A stretch of 7,157 nt of DNA from NCBI GenBank assembly GCA_022794295.1, contig JAAWEO010000106.1:1-7157 (forward strand), read 5' to 3'. The position numbers were made by a program, and so were the translations under genes. Every line of letters starts with the position of its first letter. Position 1 is the stretch's first letter. Below, piece after piece: positions 1-6,295 of this stretch. The notes below the pieces were generated by a model. That model searched no databases, was not told the origin of the DNA, and saw nothing but the letters and a program-made list of their open reading frames with translations. Source of the DNA: Angelakisella sp. (GTDB taxonomy: Bacteria > Bacillota > Clostridia > Oscillospirales > Ruminococcaceae).

Positions 1-30
1 CAGTAGTTCCCGCGCTTCATTGTGTAGCAT
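1..30 (-). CDS. 5' end of a divergent ORF, possibly an IS transposase
   Basis: Only the first ten codons are in the window, reading MLHNEARELL on the minus strand and running off at base 1. An AGGAG ribosome binding site (39-43, complement) lies 8 bases ahead of the ATG, which is ideal spacing and supports this start over the ATG codons at 36-38 and 33-35, which nearly abut the same site. A TTGACA hexamer occurs upstream on the same strand (63-68), but no -10 element sits at a proper distance. The peptide resembles, from memory only, the N-termini of IS630-type transposases that continue into a helix-turn-helix. Ten residues cannot establish this, and a small regulator is equally possible. 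Confidence 0.35.
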   Translation of the reverse strand, partial: MLHNEARELL

Positions 31-71
31 ACCATCATCTCCTGCCTCTGTTATACCACTGCTGTCAACTC

Positions 72-100
72 TTGGCTTTATTTTTGATCGTTGCTATAGA
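72..100 (+). promoter_or_regulatory. candidate sigma-A-type promoter reading into the recombinase-adhesin operon
   Basis: TTGGCT (72-77) and TATAGA (95-100) are separated by exactly 17 bases, each matching the consensus at four of six positions. The surrounding sequence (75-98) is AT-rich against GC-rich coding DNA. If used, transcription would begin near 107, downstream of the apparent TTG start of the recombinase-like frame, so the messenger would mainly serve the adhesin and sortase. No other convincing promoter is seen ahead of the adhesin. The match is modest and could be chance. Confidence 0.3.
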
Positions 101-863
101 TGACCTGAAAAGCCGGGGACGAAGTGACAGCTCCCTGGAAAATTACAGAATGAGCCTGACAAGGCTGTACCACTTTCTGCCGGGGGATAAGCTGCTGGAG
201 GAGCACTCCGGGGAGGAGTGGCGGCGATGGCTTGCCGAGGACCGGGGCTTTTCGGAGCGGACGGTGAACAACCGGGTTTCGGCCCTGAACAGCTTTTTGC
301 AATATCTGGGGAAGCGGGAATGGCAGGTGGAAAAATTCTCCCAAAAGGTGAAGCTGGTCCAGCCGGAGCTGACACGGGGGGAGTACCTTCAGCTGCTGTC
401 AGCGGCCAAGCAGGCTGACCGGGAGCGGGCCTATCTGCTCATTAAGACCATGGGCGGTGCCGGGGTGCGGCTCCAGGAGCTCCCCCAGCTGACAACGGAG
501 GCCCTGCGCACCGGGGAGGTTACCCTGGTCAGCCATAACGGCAGCAGCCGTCGGCTTTTGTACCTGCCGGAGGTCCTCCGGCGGGAGCTGGTGGAGTTTG
601 TCCGCCGGGAGGGCATTACCAGCGGCCCGGTGTTCCAGGGGGAGGACGGGAGCCCCATGCCCCGGTCCACCATCCACCACCTGGTCAGCCTTACAGGCCG
701 GGAGGCCCGCGTCCCCCGGGAAAAGACAAATCCCCGGTGCCTGTGGAGGATGTACCTTTCCACCCAGGAGAGCATCCGGCAAAACATCGACTTTTTGGTT
801 TGGCAAAGCTATAACCGCATTTTGGAGGAAGAACAGCAAATCGCCGGTTGGGCCGTCGTTTAA
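72..863 (+). CDS. tyrosine-recombinase-like protein with degenerate catalytic domain
   Basis: The 263-residue product has the two-part form of XerC/XerD-type integrases. Residues about 8-90 are a SAM-like core-binding domain, with the DLKSRG...SLENYRMSL...FL pattern, and residues about 100-260 follow the catalytic fold. Arg I is visible in GVRLQEL (R133). The rest is degenerate: the beta-hairpin lysine region reads NGSSRR, the HxxR box reads R222-C-L-W225 in place of His and Arg, and there is no GH motif or convincing nucleophilic tyrosine before the end. Strand cleavage is therefore unlikely, while DNA binding may persist. The TTG start at 72 has no ribosome binding site, and the frame is open to the window edge, so the true N-terminus may have been lost or replaced (see findings). 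The stop codon lies 28 bases before the adhesin start, implying co-transcription. It could be a decaying integrase or a member of a non-catalytic family that regulates surface-protein loci. Confidence 0.72.
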   Translation: MALFLIVAIDDLKSRGRSDSSLENYRMSLTRLYHFLPGDKLLEEHSGEEWRRWLAEDRGFSERTVNNRVSALNSFLQYLGKREWQVEKFSQKVKLVQPELTRGEYLQLLSAAKQADRERAYLLIKTMGGAGVRLQELPQLTTEALRTGEVTLVSHNGSSRRLLYLPEVLRRELVEFVRREGITSGPVFQGEDGSPMPRSTIHHLVSLTGREARVPREKTNPRCLWRMYLSTQESIRQNIDFLVWQSYNRILEEEQQIAGWAVV

Positions 864-876
864 AACGAAAGTACAC

Positions 877-883
877 AGAGGAG
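877..883 (+). promoter_or_regulatory. ribosome binding site of the adhesin gene
   Basis: AGAGGAG lies 8 bases before the ATG at 892. It fixes the adhesin start at MKKGTYLKRP and excludes the longer in-frame reading from 598, whose extra 98 residues overlap the recombinase-like gene, are arginine/proline-rich and would bury the signal peptide. Confidence 0.85.
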
Positions 884-891
884 AAAACATC

Positions 892-3800
892 ATGAAGAAA
901 GGAACCTACCTCAAGCGCCCCTTTGCGCTGATCCTTAGCTTCTGCATGATTTTGACCATGCTCAGCGGAATTTCTTTTGCCGTGGAAAACGGCTTTCCGA
1001 CGGAAAGCCAGGACTCGGGGCCTCCGGTCTACCGGAGCCCCCGAACCTCCCTGTTGGATTCCAACCTCTGCCTGCTGGATTCTTCCGCCAACCTGACGGT
1101 CACAAAATGGGAGTGGGTGGACCCCGACGGGATCCTTACCTGGGACAGCGCCCTTTCCGCCTGGACCCTGGGGATTCCCACCGGCCCGGATTACCCCGTG
1201 GACAAGTGGCTGGTCCTGGATGTGCTGCCCAAGAAGATCAAGGCCGCAATGGCCGACGGGTCCGAAAAGGAGATCGGGGTGGCTTGGGACGAGACCCAGC
1301 TGGATATTATTGACGGACGGGCCTGGAACGGGAGCTACACCATCCACGCCTGCCTGGCGGAGGGTCTCCTGGGGGAGGGGGTCCCTCAGCCCTGTTTTGT
1401 GCTGATCCTGGATAGCCCCGCCACAATGGCTGTAACAGAGGACCAGCTGGAAAGCCATATCATCCGGGACGCCGTGGACCCGGCCAATACAACGGTGAAT
1501 CTGTTCGACTATTATATTGACGAACCCACAAGCCCGCCTACGGCGGATGTGACGAAAAAGGACTACAACCACACACATTCTTACGATGATGAAACAAAAA
1601 TGCCCAATGAATCGTGGATAAAATACTGGCTGCCCGAATCAAAGGCTCATTGGGCGTTAGATCCATTGTCATATGATGGATATGCACGGAACCCCATTTC
1701 GACAGATAAGGAATATAATAAAAATATAAACGAAAACCACCTATTCCTTTTTGGCGATACCATAGGCCATGCAGGGTTATGGAATCGTGGCGCTGGGCAA
1801 AATTCTCCCTTTGGGAAAAAATATGCCGGAATGGAGAATATTGTAAAAAATACATTGGTAGATGACTATCCGGTTATCAATCTGCAAAATGCGAGGAAGG
1901 AATTGGTTGATGATATTGATATCCGGGATTTCAGACTGATTAAATATTTTAATCAGTCTGGAGATTGTAGTTTGATTTATAATTACAATAGCTCCGACGG
2001 TAAATATCCTAATATTGCCAACAATGTCATCGGCCGCTGGGAAGCTGCCACAGGCCAGCAGATAGATGACACAGACGCAGTAGAATCCCTGAATTATCTC
2101 TTTGACCCGGAAATAGAACATGATGGCAAAACAGCCTATACCGACGTCAAGGGCCTGTTCCAGCTGGATGACGAGGGCTATTATTATTACAACATCCGGA
2201 AAAACTTTGCAGAATTTGTGGAAGAAGAAGATAATAACCACTTCGTCCTATACGATGCCCCGGCCACCATACGGACCGATGGGGTAAACAGTATCGGAAA
2301 TTTCTTTCCCTTCAACAAGGGCACAGAGGTGTTTGCCCCGGCGCTGTCAGATCAGACCCCCTTGCAGGACGGCGGGGTGGGGGCAAATGCCGATATGATC
2401 AACCACTACATGGGCATGACCGTGGACCTGACCTTCCGCCAGCCCCTGAACGGGGAGCTCCAAATGGGTGCCCTGGGACTCCAGCCCATGACCTTCCAGT
2501 TTTCCGGGGACGACGACGTCTGGGTTTTCATCGATGACGTTCTGGTGCTGGATATTGGCGGCGTGCACAGCGAGCTTTACGGCACCATCGACTTCGCCAC
2601 CGGCGAGGTCCTGGTGGGCCGCGCCTTCACCACCAACGGCATCCCAACAAAGGAACAGATCGAGGAGGATATCAGAAACCCCGATCCCACAGGCGGCCCC
2701 CGGCCGGTTATTACCACCACCCTTTATGACCAGTTTTCTGCCGCCGGCGCCACCAATACCACCAACTGGCGTACCAACGAGGATGGCAGCATCACCACCT
2801 TTGCCAGCAATACAACACACACCCTAAGGATGTTCTATCTGGAGCGGGGCAACTACGACTCCAGCCTGGCCCTGCGCTTCAACCTCCAGCCCCTGCTGTA
2901 CCAGCAGCTGCGCAAGGTGGACCAAAACGGCAGGTCCATCGAGGGCGTGACCTTTGACCTGTACAGGGCCCGGGAGATCAAGGACCCGGACCTGGAGGCG
3001 GAGCTGAAAACCTGGAATACACAGCAGCTTCAGGATGGCGGCTATATCGCCTGCAATAACCGGGAAGGCGTCACCGCCAACAAGGGGGAGCCCTACTTTG
3101 TCCAGATCCTTGACGGGGAAAAGGACCCCCTGACCTCCATAGAAACAGGGGAGGACGGCACCTCCAATTTCATTGATATTAACGCCCCCAAGCTGGTGGA
3201 CACCGAAGGGAAGGAAACCCAGCAGCCTCCCTTTAACTTCAGTGACAACTACCAGGTAGATCCGGTCACCGGCGAGGAGACCGGAAAGTACTATGTTTTG
3301 AAGGAGCGGGAAGCCCCCGATGGCTACCGCCAGCCCCCCATTGATATCGCCCTGGAGTTTGACCACGAAAGAACCATGCTTACAGTGGCCAACCGCTGGA
3401 CCACCGGTGCCTATGCCAGCTTTGTGGATAACATTCTGGGCACCAGCAATTTTACCTACGGGCATTTTGATGTGATTGAGGACGCGGACAAAAAACTGTC
3501 CCCTACCATTGGGAATGATCCCGATAAGGTGGTGACTGCCAAGGACCAAAGGGAGGGCCTGATCCTGGTGGTTCCCATGCTGAAAAACAAGAACATCACG
3601 GCCACCAACCACTGGAACGCCGTGTATGGCAATAACATTGACGGGTACTTTACCGTGGAGACCCAAAGCCTGACCAGCACAGCTCCGTCGGATATTGCCG
3701 CCGCCGCCGCGGACTGGCGGCAGACCGTGCTGAAGGCCGCCCTTTATCAGGCCGCCTACAGCGTGGACAATGACAATGTTCCCCACTGGCACCTGGAATG

Positions 3801-6237
3801 GACCCCCAGCGAGGGCCGCCTGACCGGGTATATCCGGGACTTTCCCGGCATCGCCAGCCGGTACGCCCTTACCCATGACGCCAATGACCAGGACTATGAC
3901 ATGCGCTCCGTCTTTGGTGTCATTACCATGGAGGGCTTCCGGGATGGCCTGGGGATCAACATAGCAAACTATCCCGCTACCCCGGAGAAAAGCAGCTCCG
4001 CCCAGCTGTACGAGGCCCTGGGCGAAAAGATCATGGAGATCGCAAGAAAGGATGGCGACCTGGACCGCGCGGTGGAGCAGGCTGCCAACGCCATACTGGG
4101 GGTCGATGACCCGGAGACCGCAAGCGGCAAGGCCTTCAGCTTCCTGAATCTGGACCAGTTTAACCGCAGCTTCCGTTCCCTTATTTATATCCCCAACGAG
4201 CAGCGGGAGCTCCGGGTGCGGAAGATCGACCAGAACAACCAGCCGGTGCCGGGGGCCAGGTTTGCGATCTTTGCCGAGCCCGAGTGCCGCAATCAGGTGT
4301 CCGAAACCGGCGTCACCGACCAGAATGGGGACCTGATCTTTGCCCCCTATACCCATAACACCGGCAAGGAGGATGGCCTGGCAGAAATGGTGTGGGTCAC
4401 CAACCAGGACAACAGCAACTATGGCACCCGCTATTACCTCAAGGAGCTGAGTGCCCCCAAGGGCTACCAGCTCAATCCCACCATTGTTCCCGTGGTGGTG
4501 GGGTACTACTCCATCTACGCCGACGCGGGCACCCCGGAGGACGGGGTCAGCGTTATGGCCGGCGTGGGTAAGCTGAACCAGACCATGACAAAGTACGCCC
4601 AGAACCCGGTGCTGAACATCACCCTTCGGGATATTGTGGCTATCGCCCAGTCCCAGCCCTCCGGGGATGGCTTCGGTCTGCATGACTGGGAGGATGTTTA
4701 TCTAAAGGAGACCCAGGACGTAGATGTCCTGCGCTCCATGAACCTCCACTACAAGCTTAACGAGGTGGTGGATTACGGCCTCCACGACCAGGACGGGGGC
4801 AAGGTGGTAGAGCCCTTTTTTACCACCGATACCGGGTTCCTCCGGGCCAGGGTCATCCAAAACAATAAGGAGGGCCAGAACCCCTACCTGGATGAAGACA
4901 GTAAGGGCCAGTTTGGCAACTGGGATGACCTGGGCAGCACCGATCTGACCAACATCTTCAGTCTGCTGAATATCGTGGTCATTACCGACCAGAAGGACAA
5001 CACCCCCCAGGGGAGCCTCCGTCTCAGCAAACGGGTCACCGGCCAAAGCCTCACCGGCGAGGATTACACCAAAAATTTCCTGTTCCGCATCGACTTTACA
5101 GACAAGAGCGGGAACCGCCTCCCCGGGGAATTCCACTTCTACGGCACCGACAAGGAGGGCACCATCCAAAGCGGGGAGAGCCTGCCCCTCCACCACGACG
5201 AGGAGATCGTGATCCGGGGCCTGCCCTATGGCACCCAATATACCATTACCGAAACCACCAGCCCCGATTTTCCCTATGTCACCCCGCCGGGAGGGGTGGT
5301 GGACGGACAGATCACCCAGGAGGAACCGGACAAGGCACAGCCCTTCGTCAACAGCAAGGACCCCCTGGCCGCCTTTACCATTCGCAAAACGGTCACCGGT
5401 ACCAACGGGGAGACAGACCGGGATTTCCACTTTACCGTCACCCTGAAGGATGAAAAGGGAGCGGACCTCCCCTACCGGTACCCCTATTCGGGAAGCAAAA
5501 CGGGGGGTGTTAGAAGCGGCGGCACCATTACCCTCCGCCATGACCAGGAGGTGACCATCGGAGCCCTGCCCATTGGGGCCGCATATACCGTGGTGGAGCA
5601 GGATGCCGATCAGAATGGCTACACCACCACCTACACCGGAACGGCAGGGGAGGGGCTCACCGCCGATAGAACCCCTGCTGCCGCCTTTGTGAACCATCGG
5701 GATGGGGCAGCCGCCCTCACCATCCGGAAGACGGTCACCGGCAGCACCGGCGAACGGGACCGGGACTTCCATTTTACTGTGACCCTGCGGGACAAGGACG
5801 GGGTGGAGCTTTCCGGCCGGTACCCCTTTACGGGAAGCAAAACTGGGGATGTTAGAAGCGGCGAGACCATTACCCTCCGCCACGGCCAGTGGGTGACCAT
5901 TGGGGACCTGCCCCTGGGGGCCTCCTACACCGTCACAGAGCAGGAGGCCGATGGGGACGGTTATACCACATCCTCCACCGGCGCCGCCGGGGAAGGGCTG
6001 GCCCTGGGCGACAATCCTCAAGCCTCCTTTGTGAACCATCGAGGCGGTGGCGGCGGGGATGACGACGGCGATGATGACCCTCCGCCTCCCGTTCCGGAAG
6101 GGCCGGGGGAACCATCCAACCCCCGCACCGGGGATATCACTGCCACCGGCGGCTGGATCCTCCTGTCCCTGGCCTTCCTGGCCGGGATCGCAGGGATCCT
6201 GTATGACCGCTGGCGGAAAAAGAAAGGGCGATCGTAA
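892..6237 (+). CDS. giant wall-anchored SpaA/Cna-B adhesin (pilin-like) with fibro-slime domain
   Basis: This 1781-residue surface protein is probably exported by Sec and linked to the wall or a pilus by sortase. In order: signal peptide 1-30 (basic MKK start, hydrophobic core, cleavage after SFA); Ig-like module about 65-175 starting near WEW; fibro-slime region about 185-660 with GDDDVWVFID (D540-W544) and DIGGVH; SpaA domain about 673-836 with K675, E-box YYVLKEREAPDGY (E805) and N834; unrecognised module about 837-1105; second SpaA domain about 1106-1215 with K1111 and E-box YYLKELSAPKGY (E1185); and three Cna-B-like stalk domains, each with a putative Lys-Glu-Asn isopeptide triad (K1380/E1454/N1487, K1499/E1569/N1601, K1613/E1683/N1715). 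The end has an acidic/Pro linker, NPRTG (1743-1747), a membrane helix about 1755-1771 and an RWRKKK tail. Isopeptide bonds and anchoring are inferred from these families. The ligand is unknown. The gene is compositionally mosaic, with an AT-rich patch at codons about 222-375. Whether it polymerises into a pilus or acts as a single long adhesin cannot be decided; no separate pilin subunit is in the window. Confidence 0.9.
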   Translation: MKKGTYLKRPFALILSFCMILTMLSGISFAVENGFPTESQDSGPPVYRSPRTSLLDSNLCLLDSSANLTVTKWEWVDPDGILTWDSALSAWTLGIPTGPDYPVDKWLVLDVLPKKIKAAMADGSEKEIGVAWDETQLDIIDGRAWNGSYTIHACLAEGLLGEGVPQPCFVLILDSPATMAVTEDQLESHIIRDAVDPANTTVNLFDYYIDEPTSPPTADVTKKDYNHTHSYDDETKMPNESWIKYWLPESKAHWALDPLSYDGYARNPISTDKEYNKNINENHLFLFGDTIGHAGLWNRGAGQNSPFGKKYAGMENIVKNTLVDDYPVINLQNARKELVDDIDIRDFRLIKYFNQSGDCSLIYNYNSSDGKYPNIANNVIGRWEAATGQQIDDTDAVESLNYLFDPEIEHDGKTAYTDVKGLFQLDDEGYYYYNIRKNFAEFVEEEDNNHFVLYDAPATIRTDGVNSIGNFFPFNKGTEVFAPALSDQTPLQDGGVGANADMINHYMGMTVDLTFRQPLNGELQMGALGLQPMTFQFSGDDDVWVFIDDVLVLDIGGVHSELYGTIDFATGEVLVGRAFTTNGIPTKEQIEEDIRNPDPTGGPRPVITTTLYDQFSAAGATNTTNWRTNEDGSITTFASNTTHTLRMFYLERGNYDSSLALRFNLQPLLYQQLRKVDQNGRSIEGVTFDLYRAREIKDPDLEAELKTWNTQQLQDGGYIACNNREGVTANKGEPYFVQILDGEKDPLTSIETGEDGTSNFIDINAPKLVDTEGKETQQPPFNFSDNYQVDPVTGEETGKYYVLKEREAPDGYRQPPIDIALEFDHERTMLTVANRWTTGAYASFVDNILGTSNFTYGHFDVIEDADKKLSPTIGNDPDKVVTAKDQREGLILVVPMLKNKNITATNHWNAVYGNNIDGYFTVETQSLTSTAPSDIAAAAADWRQTVLKAALYQAAYSVDNDNVPHWHLEWTPSEGRLTGYIRDFPGIASRYALTHDANDQDYDMRSVFGVITMEGFRDGLGINIANYPATPEKSSSAQLYEALGEKIMEIARKDGDLDRAVEQAANAILGVDDPETASGKAFSFLNLDQFNRSFRSLIYIPNEQRELRVRKIDQNNQPVPGARFAIFAEPECRNQVSETGVTDQNGDLIFAPYTHNTGKEDGLAEMVWVTNQDNSNYGTRYYLKELSAPKGYQLNPTIVPVVVGYYSIYADAGTPEDGVSVMAGVGKLNQTMTKYAQNPVLNITLRDIVAIAQSQPSGDGFGLHDWEDVYLKETQDVDVLRSMNLHYKLNEVVDYGLHDQDGGKVVEPFFTTDTGFLRARVIQNNKEGQNPYLDEDSKGQFGNWDDLGSTDLTNIFSLLNIVVITDQKDNTPQGSLRLSKRVTGQSLTGEDYTKNFLFRIDFTDKSGNRLPGEFHFYGTDKEGTIQSGESLPLHHDEEIVIRGLPYGTQYTITETTSPDFPYVTPPGGVVDGQITQEEPDKAQPFVNSKDPLAAFTIRKTVTGTNGETDRDFHFTVTLKDEKGADLPYRYPYSGSKTGGVRSGGTITLRHDQEVTIGALPIGAAYTVVEQDADQNGYTTTYTGTAGEGLTADRTPAAAFVNHRDGAAALTIRKTVTGSTGERDRDFHFTVTLRDKDGVELSGRYPFTGSKTGDVRSGETITLRHGQWVTIGDLPLGASYTVTEQEADGDGYTTSSTGAAGEGLALGDNPQASFVNHRGGGGGDDDGDDDPPPPVPEGPGEPSNPRTGDITATGGWILLSLAFLAGIAGILYDRWRKKKGRS
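1555..2015 (+). other. AT-rich patch inside the adhesin coding sequence
   Basis: Hand counts on 60-base blocks give about 33% GC at 1681-1740, 32% at 1801-1860 and 30% at 1921-1980, against about 72% at 2581-2640. Codons shift to AAA, AAT, ATA and TAT. The reading frame stays open and the residues (NENHLFLFG, IVKNTLVDDYP) still look like the N-terminal part of fibro-slime surface proteins, so this is coding sequence of a different origin or constraint, not an inserted gene. Confidence 0.75.
1932..1960. repeat. perfect inverted repeat, 13-bp arms, 3-base centre
   Basis: The left arm CAGACTGATTAAA (1932-1944) is the exact reverse complement of 1948-1960, around the centre TAT. In RNA the stem could be extended by about three more pairs, including G-U pairs. 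It lies wholly inside the adhesin coding sequence, encoding RLIKYFNQS, in the AT-rich patch. Such symmetry is seldom accidental at this length. It could be an operator-like protein site, an mRNA hairpin or a recombination scar; nothing in the sequence tells which. Confidence 0.8.
5011..6048 (+). repeat. three tandem Cna-B-like stalk domain repeats, last two recently duplicated
   Basis: Three domains occur in tandem, with their predicted isopeptide lysines coded at 5029, 5386 and 5728. The second and third have an exact period of 342 bases (114 residues) and remain alike at DNA level: over 5490-5547 against 5832-5889 only about seven bases differ by eye. Shared protein landmarks are TIRKTVTG, RDFHFTVTL, GSKTG, RSG.TITLRH and FVNHR. 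The first domain is 119 residues and more diverged. The pattern points to duplication of the stalk, which would change how far the head projects. Confidence 0.85.
6118..6234 (+). other. NPRTG cell-wall sorting signal
   Basis: This codes the C-terminus of the adhesin: NPRTGD (residues 1743-1748), about 16 hydrophobic residues after Trp1755, then RWRKKKGRS. It is the standard tripartite sorting signal, with NPxTG in place of LPxTG. NP-type motifs are typical substrates of class B sortases, matching the enzyme encoded directly downstream. A Gly-, Asp- and Pro-rich linker precedes it (about residues 1717-1742). Confidence 0.9.
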
Positions 6238-6244
6238 CCAAACC

Positions 6245-6276
6245 GGAGCCGGTGGGGAACCGTTCCCACCGGCTCC
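6245..6276 (+). terminator. intercistronic hairpin, partial terminator or mRNA stabiliser
   Basis: GGAGCCGGTGGG (6245-6256) pairs perfectly with CCCACCGGCTCC (6265-6276) across an 8-base loop, beginning 7 bases after the adhesin stop. Only three T residues follow, so termination is probably incomplete. The likely effect is fewer sortase transcripts than adhesin transcripts, or protection of the adhesin messenger's 3' end. The sortase ribosome binding site begins just after the stem and is left free. Confidence 0.65.
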
Positions 6277-6282
6277 TTTGAA

Positions 6283-6288
6283 AGGAAG
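6283..6288 (+). promoter_or_regulatory. ribosome binding site of the sortase gene
   Basis: AGGAAG lies 7 bases before the ATG at 6296 and fixes that start. The longer in-frame reading from 6047 overlaps the adhesin gene, encodes a Pro/Gly-rich low-complexity stretch and would place the membrane anchor internally, so it is rejected. Confidence 0.75.
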
Positions 6289-6295
6289 CGCCGTA

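Noticed and set aside
40..68. Minus-strand promoter using TTGACA (63-68) and TATAAC (50-55)
   Set aside because: The hexamers are only 7 bases apart, far too close for a sigma-A promoter, and no -10 element lies at 16-18 bases.
598..891. N-terminal extension of the adhesin frame by 98 residues
   Set aside because: It overlaps the recombinase-like gene, has Arg/Pro-rich out-of-frame composition, and the ATG at 892 has an ideal ribosome binding site followed by a signal peptide.
864..891. Phase-variable promoter inversion between recombinase-like gene and adhesin
   Set aside because: The gap is only 28 bases, holds the ribosome binding site, and has no flanking inverted repeats or promoter.
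3697..3717. GCC-repeat run encoding AAAAA
   Set aside because: It is short and in frame, and looks like simple codon bias for alanine; no evidence of phase-variable length.
2824..4683. Long minus-strand open frame (619 residues)
   Set aside because: It is antisense to the adhesin gene, rich in Gly/Val/His as expected from GC-rich third positions, and shows no domain motif or start signal.
6047..6295. N-terminal extension of the sortase frame
   Set aside because: It lies within the adhesin gene and the hairpin; the ATG at 6296 has a good ribosome binding site and is directly followed by the membrane anchor.
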